DNA from: Rhodococcus sp. 4CII
GTDB lineage: Bacteria; Actinomycetota; Actinomycetes; Mycobacteriales; Mycobacteriaceae
Direction of reading: 5' to 3'
Length of the DNA: 64,000 bases
Assembly (NCBI RefSeq): GCF_014256275.1
Contig: NZ_JACCFE010000003.1
Span: 186,001-250,000 of the forward strand
Numbering within the stretch: position 1 is the stretch's first letter; the number at the start of each line of letters is the position of its first letter. Under the pieces are notes generated by a model, which was not told where the DNA came from, ran no database searches, and was given only the letters and a program-made list of their open reading frames with translations. The position numbers and the translations under genes are program-made. This document shows, piece after piece, positions 50,391 through 59,731 of this stretch.

Positions 50391-52652
50391 TCAGAGGCTG
50401 GCGCGGACCAGCTTCGCGGCGTCGACCAGGTTGCGCAGCGACGCCTTCACCTCCACCGTGCCGCGGGTCTTCAGTCCGCAGTCCGGGTTGACCCACAACC
50501 GCTGCGCCGGAACCGCTTTGAGCGCCTCCTTCAACGACACCGTGATCTCCTCGACACTCGGCACCCGCGGGGAGTGAATGTCGTAGACACCCGGACCGAC
50601 GCCGAGGTCGAAGCCGACCGCGTTCAGGTCACCCAGGACCTCCATGTGCGAGCGGGCAGCCTCGATCGACGTCACGTCGGCGTCGAGGTTCGCGATGGCG
50701 TCGATGACCTCACCGAACTCCGAATAGCACAGGTGGGTGTGGATCTGTGTCGAGTCCGCCACCCCCGACGTCGCCAGCCGGAACGCCCCGACCGACCAGT
50801 CCAGGTACGCGGGCTTCTCCGCCGCCCGCAGCGGCAGCAGCTCCCGCAGCGCCGGCTCGTCCACCTGCACGATCCGGATCCCGGCGCCCTGCAGATCCAC
50901 CGTCTCGTCGCGAATCGCCAGGGCCACCTGGTTCGCCGAGTCCGCCAGCGGCTGATCGTCGCGCACGAACGACCACGCCAGGATCGTCACCGGACCGGTC
51001 AGCATCCCCTTGACCGGACGCTCGGTGAGCGACTGCGCGTACGTGATCCAGTCGACGGTCATCGGGTTCGGCCGTCGCACATCCCCGTACAGGATCGGCG
51101 GACGCACGCACCGGGACCCGTACGACTGCACCCACCCGTTCTCGGTGGCGAAGAACCCGTCCAACTGCTCGGCGAAGTACTGCACCATGTCGTTACGTTC
51201 CGGCTCGCCGTGCACCAGCACGTCGAGTCCCAACTTTTCCTGCAGCGCCACCACATCGGCGATCTCGGCGCGCATCCGGGCCAGGTACTCGGCCTCGTCG
51301 ATCTCACCCCTGCGCAGCGCCGCCCGGGCCACACGAATCTGCGTCGTCTGCGGGTACGAGCCGATGGTGGTGGTCGGCAGCAGCGGCAACTCCAGCCCGG
51401 CCTGCGCCTGCCGGCGCTGATCCGCCGGGGAACGGCCGCCGTCGGAGCTCAGGATCGACTCGAGCCGGCCCCGGATCGCACCGTCGCGCAACCGGGGGTC
51501 GGTGGCGCGGGTCGACGCGGCCGCGCGGGCGAGGGCGAACTCCTCCTCGACCGTCTCGCGGCCCTGGGTGAGGGCAGCGGCGAGGGTGACGACTTCCCGG
51601 ACCTTTTCGGTGCCGAACGCCAGCCACGAGCGCAGCGCCTTGTCCACGTTCTTCTCGGCGCCCAGGGTGTAGGGGACGTGCAGCAGCGAGCACGACGTCG
51701 AGACCGCGATCGACCCGGTACTGCCCAGCAACGTGCCGAGCGTGCCGAGGGCGTCCTCGAGGTCGGTGCGCCAGATGTTGCGGCCGTCCACGACGCCTGC
51801 CACGAGGTGCTTGCGGGACAGCTCGGGAACCGAGGCGAGGGTGTCGGATCCGGCGACCAGATCGACCGCCAGGCCTTCGACGCCGGTCGATGCGAGCGCA
51901 GGCAGTGCGTCGCCGAGGCTGCCGAAGTACGACGCGAGCAGGAGCGCGGGGCGGGATTCGACTGCGGAAAGCTGGTCGTAGACCCGCTTCGCGGTGGCGA
52001 TCTCCTCCGGGGTGCGGTCGGCGACCAGGGCGGGCTCGTCGATCTGCACCCACTCGGCGCCGGCGTCGTAGAGCTGACCGAGCAGGTCCGCATACAGCGG
52101 CACGATCTCGTCGATCCGGTCGAGCAGGGGTGCGTCCGAGCCGACGGCCTTCGACAGCATCAGGAACGTCACCGGGCCGATCACCACGGGGCGGGCCGCG
52201 ATCCCCAGCTCCAGTGCTTCGCCGAGCTCGGCGATCACCTTCGATGCATCCAGGGTGAAGGTGGTGTTCGGGGTGATCTCCGGGACCAGGTAGTGGTAGT
52301 TGGTGTCGAACCACTTGGTCATCTCCAAGGGGGTGACGGTGTCGGTGCCGCGGGCGGCGGCGAAGTACCGGTCCAGTGGGTTGTCGAGGTCGGCGACGCG
52401 GTCGGGCAGGGCGCCGAGCAGGACGGCGGTGTCGAGGACCTGGTCGTAGTACGAGAAGGTGCCCACGGGGATCGAGTCGAGGCCGGCGTCGCGCTGCGCG
52501 GTCCAGGTCTGCTCGCGGAGCTGGTTCCCGACGGTGGCCAGGGCGTCGGCGTCGATTCGGCCTGCCCAGTAGCCTTCGACGGCCTTTTTGAGTTCGCGGT
52601 TCGGACCGATACGAGGTGAGCCCAGTACGGTCGCGGTGAAGAGGGTGGTCAC
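50391..52652 (-). CDS. metE: Cobalamin-independent methionine synthase MetE
   Basis: A 753-residue enzyme that transfers a methyl group from methyltetrahydrofolate polyglutamate to homocysteine without B12. Both halves of the duplicated barrel are present. Zinc ligands are visible in the C-terminal half: THLCYSEFGEVID (His/Cys), the Glu-containing barrel core, and NPDCGLKTR (second Cys). The N-terminus (LGSPRIGPNRELKKAVEGYW) is typical. GTG 52652 has GGAGAT upstream. A cobalamin riboswitch about 150 bases upstream should repress it when B12 is available, as in mycobacteria. Confidence 0.95.
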   Translation of the reverse strand: MTTLFTATVLGSPRIGPNRELKKAVEGYWAGRIDADALATVGNQLREQTWTAQRDAGLDSIPVGTFSYYDQVLDTAVLLGALPDRVADLDNPLDRYFAAARGTDTVTPLEMTKWFDTNYHYLVPEITPNTTFTLDASKVIAELGEALELGIAARPVVIGPVTFLMLSKAVGSDAPLLDRIDEIVPLYADLLGQLYDAGAEWVQIDEPALVADRTPEEIATAKRVYDQLSAVESRPALLLASYFGSLGDALPALASTGVEGLAVDLVAGSDTLASVPELSRKHLVAGVVDGRNIWRTDLEDALGTLGTLLGSTGSIAVSTSCSLLHVPYTLGAEKNVDKALRSWLAFGTEKVREVVTLAAALTQGRETVEEEFALARAAASTRATDPRLRDGAIRGRLESILSSDGGRSPADQRRQAQAGLELPLLPTTTIGSYPQTTQIRVARAALRRGEIDEAEYLARMRAEIADVVALQEKLGLDVLVHGEPERNDMVQYFAEQLDGFFATENGWVQSYGSRCVRPPILYGDVRRPNPMTVDWITYAQSLTERPVKGMLTGPVTILAWSFVRDDQPLADSANQVALAIRDETVDLQGAGIRIVQVDEPALRELLPLRAAEKPAYLDWSVGAFRLATSGVADSTQIHTHLCYSEFGEVIDAIANLDADVTSIEAARSHMEVLGDLNAVGFDLGVGPGVYDIHSPRVPSVEEITVSLKEALKAVPAQRLWVNPDCGLKTRGTVEVKASLRNLVDAAKLVRASL

Positions 52653-52799
52653 AGTGTCTTATCTCCAGTTACAAGCGTGGAAGGACCACCACCGGCAGAA
52701 CGAGTACACCTCTCGAGCCCGAGAAAGAACATGCTGGCGCACGAGAAGGTCTACACGCCCATTCCCCGAGGCGGTGGACCGCCGGGCACGGCGTGCCCG

Positions 52800-52972
52800 A
52801 CACAGTCGGCAGGTCTTCGGACTCGCGGGCACCCAGTGCTATCCACCGGACCTAGTGGCCGTCGCTTCCCAGACAAGGTGCCCAGTGCATGATGACGGCG
52901 GTCGTTCCCACTCACCGCTGCGGGACAGTCCCGGATTCTCACCGGGTTCCCTCTCACACCCCGAATCCCGAA
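52800..52972 (-). ncRNA. Cobalamin riboswitch upstream of metE
   Basis: Read on the minus strand, the core is GAGGGAACCCGGTGAGAATC, CGGGACTGTCCCGCAGCGGT, an excellent match to the B12-box. The downstream part ends CGAGTCCGAAGACCTGCCGA. It lies about 150 bases before GTG 52652. The region between it and the crotonase gene (53101) shows nothing else. Confidence 0.93.
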
Positions 52973-53100
52973 AAGAGTTCGGCGTGCTTCGACGCCAGGT
53001 GCGGTCTTCGGGGCTCCTCACGACCGCGCCGGGCGAACCAGCTGCACCGGTGAGCATAAAGCACGCGCCCGGGCTCTGGTTCCCCCACCACCGGGGCTGT

Positions 53101-53916
53101 TCAGGTCCCTGACCACACCGCGCGTTCGCCCCGCAGGAACGCCGCCACCCCGGCCTGGAAATCGGTGCTGCCATACACCGCGCGGATCAGATCCGCGGAG
53201 TCCGGCAACCCAGCGACACGGATGCGGCGCAGCACCTCCCGCGTCGAGACCACCGTCAACGGCGCCGCCACCAATAACTCACCGGTCACCTCCGCCACGA
53301 GCGCATCGAAGCAGTCGGGGCCGGTGACCTCGGCGACGAACCCGATCGCCGCGGCCTCGACGGCGGGCAGCATCTTCGCTCTCGCGACCATTGCGGTCAG
53401 CCGGGCGGACCCGATCCGATCGGCGAGCAGTGCCAAGGGATACGCCGAGAGCGCATTGCCCAGGGTCCGGGCGATCGGCAGCCCGAACATCGAGCCCGTC
53501 GTCGCGATCCGGACATCGCACGCGGCCGCCAGCACCAACCCTGCCCCCGCGCACACCCCGTCGACCACCGCCAGCGTCGGCACCCGAACCCCCTCCAGCA
53601 GTTCGAGGATCGACACGAACCGGTCCTCGTACGCCACCCCGTCCTCCCCGTTGGCGAACGACCGGAAGTGCGCGATGTCCGATCCCGCCGCGAAGGCCCG
53701 ACCCGATCCCCGCAACACCAGCAGCCTCACCGAAGGATCCGCGTTCACCCGGTCGCATACCTGCCCGAGCTCCTCGTACATCTGCGGTGTCAGCGCGTTG
53801 AGCTTGCCTGGCCGGTTGAAGGTGACGGTCACGACCGCGTCCACCTGGTCGACGATCAGCTCGCGTGTCGGGGGCTCGGGGGACACCGCCGCCCTGGTGG
53901 TTGTCATCGTCGTCAT
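53101..53916 (-). CDS. Enoyl-CoA hydratase/isomerase-family protein with altered active site
   Basis: A 271-residue crotonase-fold protein. The CoA-binding and oxyanion-hole region is kept (FNRPGKLNALTPQMYEELGQ, then GRAFAAGSDIAHFRSF). The two catalytic Glu of true hydratases are not seen: the usual GGGxEL segment reads CAGAGLVLAAACDV and the PEI segment reads FGLPIARTLGN. It may therefore catalyse another acyl-CoA reaction (isomerase, hydrolase or dehalogenase type), or bind only. ATG 53916 follows GTGAGGGCGAGT. It is monocistronic; the 230 bases upstream to the IS1634 end have no gene. Confidence 0.8.
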   Translation of the reverse strand: MTTMTTTRAAVSPEPPTRELIVDQVDAVVTVTFNRPGKLNALTPQMYEELGQVCDRVNADPSVRLLVLRGSGRAFAAGSDIAHFRSFANGEDGVAYEDRFVSILELLEGVRVPTLAVVDGVCAGAGLVLAAACDVRIATTGSMFGLPIARTLGNALSAYPLALLADRIGSARLTAMVARAKMLPAVEAAAIGFVAEVTGPDCFDALVAEVTGELLVAAPLTVVSTREVLRRIRVAGLPDSADLIRAVYGSTDFQAGVAAFLRGERAVWSGT

Positions 53917-54148
53917 ACTCGCCCTCACCGCTCAGCGTTCCAATTTTCCGCACCATGGTGGTCGGCCCCTGCAACGCTACGTCGGCAAGCAGAAAGGCGA
54001 AATACGTTGCAGCTGAGTTATTTTGCGGCATGATATGAGAAGATTTGCGAACCTTGCAACGACAGGCCACTCTCGGTGTCCCCCATATCGAGCTCCGCTG
54101 CGCTCCGCCCGGTGAAGAGCGTTCTTGTTTGTTCCCTTCTGGCCTTCC

Positions 54149-55909
54149 GACCTGACTTAGGACATTACTGGCGGGTAGATCCCCAGTCGCTGCTGTGACC
54201 AGCGGATTCGCGTGTTGTCGGGACCGGAATGGGGCACTAAGCGGGTAGGGTTCCGGTGTGACGTACGTGCGGAAGGTACGCACCGCGTCCGGTGCGGTGG
54301 CGGTGCAGGTCGTGCGCAAACACCGTGGTCGGCGGGAAATCGTGGCGCATGTCGGCTCCGCCCACACCGACGCCGAATTGGGTGTTCTGCTCGAGCAGGC
54401 CCGCCGGCTCGCCCTCGGTGACCAGGGCATGTTGGAGCTGGGTGTGCCCGAGCCAACCGCCCGGGTCGCCGAAGTGGCGGACTGGCGGTCCGGCCAACTC
54501 CCCGTTCCGACCGGCAAGAGTGGCGGGTTGGCTCCATCAGGGCGGACGGTGCGCACGAGCGCACGGCTGCTCTACGACGTGATCGGATCCGTCTACGACC
54601 GGCTCGGTTTCGATGTCGTCGACGACTCGGTGTTCAAGGACCTGGTGATCGCCCGGATCGTGGAGCCGACCTCGAAGGTTGACGCACTGCGGGTTCTCGG
54701 CGATCTCGGTGCAAACGACCTGTCCTACAAGACTGTTCAACGACACCTGGCGCAGATCGGCCCCGGAGGCTACCGCGACCAGATCGCCCGCCGGTGTTTC
54801 GAGTACGCCGCCGAAACCGGCGGACTGAGCCTGGTGTTGTACGACGTCACCACCCTGTACTTCGAGGCGGAGAAGGAGGACGACCTCCGCAAGGTCGGCT
54901 ACTCGAAGGAACGCCGCGTCGACCCCCAGATCGTGGTCGGACTGCTCGTCGACCGCACCGGGTTCCCCCTCGAGATCGGCTGTTTCGAGGGCAACAAAGC
55001 CGAAACCCACACCATCGTGCCGATCGTCCGTCAGTTCCAGGCCCGGCACGACATCGCCGGCGTGGAGATGGTCGTCGCCGCCGACGCCGGCATGCTCTCC
55101 GCAGCGAACCTCAACTCCCTCGACGAGGCCGGGCTCAAGTTCATCGTCGGCTCCCGCATGACGAAGGCGCCCGGGGATCTGGCGAACCACTTTCATTGGA
55201 ACGGTGACGTTTTCACCGACGGGCAGATCGTCGACACCGTCACCCCGCGACACGGGAACAGTGTCGTCAACAACGTGAAGAAGCGATCCGAGCCGGCGTG
55301 GGACCCAGCCGCGCACGCCAGTTCCTGGCGCGCGGTCTGGCAGTATTCGAAACGACGTGCGGTCCGCGACAACCAGACCCTCAATGCCCAGGAGGAACGC
55401 GCCCGTGCCGTCGTCGCCGGCGGGAAGGCGCCGAAGGCGACGCGGTTCGTCAAGACCACCGCCACCGGTCGCAGCCTCGACATCTCCGCGCTGGACCGTG
55501 CCCGGTCGCTGATCGGATTGAAGGGCTACATCCGCCATCATCCCCGCCTCGATCATGAACCCGGGTGAGGTGATCGCGAAGTACCACGACCTCTGGCAGG
55601 TCGAGCAGTCATTCCGCATGTCCAAGACAGATCTACGAGCCCGGCCGATCTTCCACCACACCCGCGACGCGATCGAAGCGCACCTGACCATTGTGTTCGC
55701 TGCCTTGGCGGTCGCCCGTTGCATTCAGGACCAGACCGGGATCGCGATCGCCAGGCTGGTCAAACAGCTGCGCCCCCTGCGGACATCCACCATCGACATC
55801 AACGGCGTCACGGAGGATTTCCCGCCGCAGGTACCGCCTGCTCAACGGGAGATCCTTACCCGACTCGGCCTCGAAACGGGGCACTAAGCGAAATGTCCTA
55901 AGTCAGGTC
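54149..55909 (+). mobile_element. IS1634-family insertion sequence
   Basis: A 1.76-kb IS with perfect 17-bp inverted ends, GACCTGACTTAGGACAT (54149-54165) and its complement (55893-55909). It contains one transposase split by a frameshift. The flanking bases do not show an obvious target duplication. Confidence 0.85.
54258..55887 (+). pseudogene. IS1634-family transposase, frameshifted near its C-terminus
   Basis: A DDE transposase. The first frame starts at GTG 54258 (TYVRKVRTASGAVAVQVVRK) and covers the catalytic core (LVLYDVTTLYFEAE, VVAADAGMLSAANL), reaching LKGYIRHHPRLDHEPG with a stop at 55568. The remaining 110 residues (NPGEVIAKYHDLWQVEQSFR, then RPIFHHTRDAIEAHLTI), which carry the catalytic Glu region YHDLWxVE, lie in a second frame from 55555. 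The junction should read roughly GYI-IPASIMNPGEV, so one indel near 55535 breaks the gene. No slippery sequence is evident, so programmed shifting is unlikely. Confidence 0.85.
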
Positions 55910-56198
55910 CGAGTCTCGCCGGCGGTGACCTGCGCACAACCGCCGACGCCTACGGCGGCCCAAGGGCTCCGAAAATTCTTTCCTGCGCTTCGCTCCCCCA
56001 AGGTTTTTCGGCTCGACAGTTGCACTCCGGCCCCCTCATACCGACGGACCTCTCCTTTGCCAGAAGGGCACAAAAAATGATCGGGCCGCGCAGGTGGCCC
56101 GGCTGAGCATCGGAGGTTCTGAGTGAGCACCACCATCGTCCTCGACACGGTCATCGACCCCATCGCCGTCGCACGCTATCAAGGCGGACGTGTCACTA

Positions 56199-57446
56199 GT
56201 AGCGTGTCGCTGCTTAGTTCCGGCCTGTTTCGTTGAGAGGGTGGGGAGCGGCAGACTTCCCTTCCCCTCTGCCGGTCAGGACTGTTGTCATGCCTTCGCA
56301 GAAGAAGCGTCCGGTGACGTTGAGCTCGGCTGATCGTGAATTCTTGGAACGATTGACCACCACCGGGGTGCATCCGGCCTCGATGATCCGCCGAGCCCGG
56401 GTGTTGCTGGCGCTGGACACCTCGGCCGGGGTGGTCGATGAGAAGAAGGTGATCGCGGCACGGCTGGGCGTCTCGGGTGAGACGGTGCGACTGGTGGCCA
56501 AGCGGTTCGCTGAAACCGGTCAGGACGTGGAAGCCACGATCGGACGCAAGCAGCGTGACCTCCCACCGGTGCCGTCGCAGATCACCGGCGAGATCGAGGC
56601 CAGATTGATTGCGTTGGCGTGCACACAGCCCCCGGCGGGGCATGCCCGGTGGTCGCTGCGACTGCTGGAGAAGCACGTCGCCCTGGTCGACGACATCCCC
56701 GACCTGGACCACTCGACCATCGGCCGGATCTTAAAAAAACGAAACTTCGTCCTCACCTGAAGAAGTGCTGGACCATCCCACCAAAGGCGAACGCGGAGTT
56801 CGCAGCCCGGATGGAAGATGTCCTGTCGGTCTACGCCCGCCCCCACGATCCCTCACGCCCGGTGGTGTGCATGGACGAGAAGCCCTACCAACTCCTCGCT
56901 CACGTGCGTGACCCGATCCCAGCAGGCCCGGGACGCGATCTGAAGGAGGACTGACGAGTACGTGCGGCACGGGACCTGCTCGATCTTCTGCTGGGTCGAG
57001 CCCCTGGCCGGCTGGCGGCGTGTCGATGCCCAGCCCCGGCGCACCAAGGTCGACTGGGCCCGGCAGGTCAAAGAGCTACTGTGCGTGGACTACCCGGACG
57101 CAGAGACGGTGGTGCTGGTGATGGACAACCTCAATACTCACGGCATCGGATCGCTCTACGAGGCCTTCGAGCCGGCCGAGGCGTTCGCGCTCGCGCAGCG
57201 GCTCGAGATCCACCACACCCCCAAACACGGCTCGTGGCTCAACATCGCCGAGATCGAGCTCTCGGTGCTGACCCGGCAGTGCCTGGACCGGCGCATCGAG
57301 GACCTCGAGACACTGGGCGCCGAACTCGCCGCCTGGCAACGACAGACCAATGCCGATCAACGTCAGGTCCAGTGGCACTTCACCACCGACGACGCCCGCA
57401 TCAAACTCCGCCACCTATATCCCAAGACTTAGCGGCGACGGTCTAC
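56199..57446 (+). mobile_element. IS630-family insertion sequence
   Basis: A 1.25-kb element between two CTAG/TA sites (56196-56199 and 57446-57449). The ends are imperfect inverted repeats: ACTAGTAGCGTGTCGCTGCT on the left and, reversed, ACTAGTAGACCGTCGCCGCT on the right. Insertion at TA is characteristic of IS630/Tc1-mariner-type elements. Confidence 0.8.
56290..57432 (+). pseudogene. IS630-family transposase with a slippery A7 and a second frameshift
   Basis: The first part (ATG 56290, MPSQKKRPVTLSSADREF) is an HTH domain ending at 56760. The catalytic part continues in the -1 frame after a run of seven A (56732-56738), giving KLRPHLKKCWTIPPKANAEF and VVCMDEKPYQL (first Asp). A -1 shift at A7 is a known expression mode in some IS630 members. 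A further stop at 56954 then interrupts it. The rest (EYVRHGTCSIFCWVEPLAGW, VMDNLNTH, TPKHGSWLNIAEIE) lies in the original frame. Deleting T at 56952 would restore it. The DDE set is complete across the pieces. Confidence 0.85.
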
Positions 57447-57564
57447 TAGTCCGGAGAAGCTGGTTGTGCGAGGAACGTCGGACCTGCACAAAGGTGCGTG
57501 GCCGTTGGGAGTGCCGAGGGTGCACCCGCGGATAGCTAGACCGCCCGTTCGGTGCGGCCGCTGA

Positions 57565-57983
57565 GAATCCCGCACCGAACGGAACTAGGAGGATTTCCGA
57601 ACATCGGGGATAGTGTAGCCCCCGCCGAGTGCGGTCGAATTCCCATTCTCGCGCCATTTATGAAAGGGTTTGAATTACCTGTTCTAATTCTAGGGATTCG
57701 GTAATTCGAGCAGGTATATACGCTCGCTGCTGGGGCGAATTGCATTCCGGGGGAAGCCGCTTCTTCCTGGGGTGAAATACGTCGCCGTCCCGCCGTGCGC
57801 TCAACCGGGAGTCGATTCGATGAAAGTGGCATGTAAAGGCCACAATGTCGAAGTGGTGGCGAACTGGAGGCGGACGAAAGAAAGGCTCCAAATAGCTCGA
57901 AAAAGAGCCGGTATATGTAGAAATATCTCCAATTTCGACTACAATAAGAATTGCAGGTTCAGCGCAAATGGGGAGGATTAAAA
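57565..57983. other. AT-rich intergenic region before the second redoxin gene
   Basis: No supported gene. Composition drops from about 60% to clearly AT-rich between 57830 and 57980 (AATATCTCCAATTTCGACTA), as in the equivalent position before the first redoxin copy at 18719. It probably holds the module promoter. Confidence 0.45.
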
Positions 57984-58200
57984 ATGTCGGTTCAGGTGTA
58001 CAGCGAAAGCTCGTGTGTGCAATGTAATGCCACCTATCGGGCCCTCGATAAAGAGGGGATCGAGTACTCCGTGATCGATCTGGAGGGCGACCCTCACGCC
58101 GTGAACGCTCGGCTACAGCCAGGTCCCGGTCGTCATCGCCGGTGACCAGCATTGGGGCGGTTTCCGTCCTGACCGCATCAAAGCTCTCGTAGCTGCCTGA
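57984..58200 (+). pseudogene. nrdH: NrdH-redoxin-like gene with frameshift (copy 2)
   Basis: ATG 57984 follows GGGGAGGA. The first frame gives VQVYSESSCVQCNATYRALD, then KEGIEYSVIDLEGDPHAVNA, with the CVQC redox site. After about 58108 it runs to a stop at 58145. The true C-terminus (GYSQVPVVIAGDQHWGGF, RPDRIKALVAA) is in another frame and ends at 58200. One base lost or gained between 58105 and 58112 explains it. Copy 1 at 18719 breaks at a different point, so the two lesions are independent. Confidence 0.75.
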
Positions 58201-58251
58201 GTCCCGACCGACCCCGGCCCGACGACCATGCCATCACGAAAGGACCGCCCA

Positions 58252-58806
58252 GTGACCGCCGCCGCCCTCGCGCTCGTCCCGGATGACACCGCCGTCGACA
58301 CCGACCAGATTCAGGGCCTCGAAATCGACACCAATACTCATACCGATGTCGAGGCCCTCTGCCTGTGTGCTCTCTTGTGGGCGCCCACTGAGGCTGCGGC
58401 CCGGGCTGTCGCCGCCCTCGAGGCCGAAGATTTCGAACGACCCATCCACCGCGAACTGTTCACCGTGATCGCCCGACTCGTGCGCGCCGGAAAACCCCAC
58501 GACACCACGATGGTCGCCGCCGAACTCGAACGCACCGGAAACCTCGCCGGCCACCACGGCTCCGAACGGTCTCGCTACCTGGCGAACATCACCACCCGCG
58601 GAGCCGATCGCATCGCCGTCGACCACTACACCCGCACCGTTGTCAGCCAGGCGTACCGGCGCAGCTTCCGCGCCGCCGCCCAGTCCCTCGCGCAAGCCGC
58701 CGAGCAGCTGCCCGAAGATCAGCTCTTCGAGCACATGGTCGCGCTCGGGCGCCGGCAGCGAGTTGCCACCAATCGTCTCAACCACCTCAGAGGAGAAGGC
58801 CAGTGA
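58252..58806 (+). CDS. DnaB N-terminal-domain protein without helicase domain (copy 2)
   Basis: A 184-residue paralog of the 18983 product: VEALCLCALLWAPTEAAARA, DFERPIHRELFTVIARLV, TGNLAGHHGSERSRYLANIT, HYTRTVVSQAYRRSF. It has the all-helical DnaB N-terminal fold and no ATPase part. GTG 58252 is set by AAAGGA six bases before; an earlier ATG at 58228 would include that ribosome site in the coding region. The same order (redoxin, DnaB-N, HTH) as the first copy shows that the block moves as a unit. Confidence 0.75.
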   Translation: MTAAALALVPDDTAVDTDQIQGLEIDTNTHTDVEALCLCALLWAPTEAAARAVAALEAEDFERPIHRELFTVIARLVRAGKPHDTTMVAAELERTGNLAGHHGSERSRYLANITTRGADRIAVDHYTRTVVSQAYRRSFRAAAQSLAQAAEQLPEDQLFEHMVALGRRQRVATNRLNHLRGEGQ

Positions 58807-58994
58807 CCCTCCACGCCAACGGCATACACACCGACGACGAACGTGACGCGTGGAACCTCCACGAAGCGGGGCTCAGCTGGACGCAGGTGGGCCGGGAGAT
58901 CGGCTGCACCGAATCCGCGGCCCGCGCGTTCGCCTCCGCCTACCAGCAGCGCACCGACGCAGCCGCGGGCGAGAACCAAGGCGCCTTGTTCTGA
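58803..58994 (+). CDS. Small HTH-like protein of the module (copy 2)
   Basis: A 63-residue protein from GTG 58803 inside the stop of the DnaB-N gene (GTGA). It keeps IHTDDERDAWNLHEAGLSWT, QVGREIGCTESAARAFASAY and a C-terminal ALF, matching the copy at 19534. The helix-turn-helix-like centre suggests DNA binding. A strong hairpin follows at 59057. Confidence 0.65.
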   Translation: MTLHANGIHTDDERDAWNLHEAGLSWTQVGREIGCTESAARAFASAYQQRTDAAAGENQGALF

Positions 58995-59056
58995 TGCGGG
59001 AGAACCGCGTGAACGGAAATGCGGAAATACGGATAGGCGGAAATCCGTATGAGGAG

Positions 59057-59083
59057 AGTCCCCGGCCCGAGGCCGGGGACTCC
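59057..59083 (+). terminator. Perfect 12-bp hairpin after the second module
   Basis: GAGTCCCCGGCC (59057-59068) and its exact complement (59072-59083) with loop CGA, between the HTH gene and a convergent small gene. A likely terminator for both. Confidence 0.8.
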
Positions 59084-59106
59084 CCTGGCGTTTGAGGTCT
59101 TGCGGG

Positions 59107-59301
59107 TCAGCTGCCGAACCGGAACCAGAACCTGACCACCCGGCCGACAGCGGCGATCACCTTCGCGAAGTCGCGGAGACCGACGGTGCTACCGGTGAGG
59201 ATAACGATGAGGATGGCGGTGACCAGGCAGGCGGTCACGAAGAAGACGAAGCACGCGGCGATCACCAGGGCGATCGAGACCAGGATTTCGGGTTGGGCCA
59301 T
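59107..59301 (-). CDS. Small membrane protein
   Basis: A 64-residue protein with one long or two short hydrophobic helices (ILVSIALVIAACFVFFVTAC, LVTAILIVILTG) followed by a basic C-terminal segment (DFAKVIAAVGRVVRFWFRF). ATG 59301 has AAAGGGG upstream. No family recognised. The 430 bases between it and the zinc locus contain no other gene. Confidence 0.55.
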   Translation of the reverse strand: MAQPEILVSIALVIAACFVFFVTACLVTAILIVILTGSTVGLRDFAKVIAAVGRVVRFWFRFGS

Positions 59302-59682
59302 GTGGACCCCTTTCTGTTGGCGGACACACGACGACAGCAACCGTTGTGGTGCTGCCCAATGAGTGATCTCCAACAGAGGGGCGAGCCCTCTCCCCACCGC
59401 AGGTGGGATACCCCAATCATCACTTGGGCCTGGCGCTTCCGTCAATAGAGACGTCGCAAACAGCATGCGGGGTCGACACAGCCCCGCAGGGCCACGACGC
59501 CGCCGTCGTGCAGACCGTCGCCGACGAGGTCATCGACAGGCACGAACGACGATGATCCGGCGCGCCCGGCGGCCGGTGCGAACTCCCGGGTGATCACACG
59601 GCGGAGTCCGCGACAAGCCATGTCGGGACGGGGTGCGGGGACGCCTTTATCTCGCCCGGGGGTCGACCGCACGACGGTTTAG

Positions 59683-59697
59683 TGGTAATGATTCCCA
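59683..59697. promoter_or_regulatory. Zur-like operator 1
   Basis: TGGTAATGATTCCCA is an imperfect palindrome centred on G59690 that matches the actinobacterial Zur pattern around AATGATT. It lies 35 bases before GTG 59732. A close relative occurs at 61679-61699. Confidence 0.7.
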
Positions 59698-59731
59698 ATA
59701 CTGATCATGTTTTTCTATCGAGGAGTTTCGC

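Larger units (their letters stand above)
56123..57564 (+). pseudogene. Small ORF interrupted by the IS630 insertion
   Basis: GTG 56123, with GGAGG seven bases upstream, opens a frame reading STTIVLDTVIDPIAVARYQG, then GRVT, broken by the IS630-type element. Removing the IS and one copy of the target TA joins it to SPEKLVVRGTSDLHKGAWPL and a stop at 57564, giving about 63 residues. No family recognised. The reconstruction is inferred from the TA-target rule of this IS family. Confidence 0.4.

Noticed and set aside
54258..55887. Programmed frameshift in the IS1634 transposase
   Set aside because: No slippery heptamer or hairpin is seen at the junction near 55535, so a simple indel is more likely.
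57658..58152. 164-residue minus-strand frame over the second redoxin
   Set aside because: It is antisense to the recognisable NrdH sequence, with no ribosome site and mixed composition.
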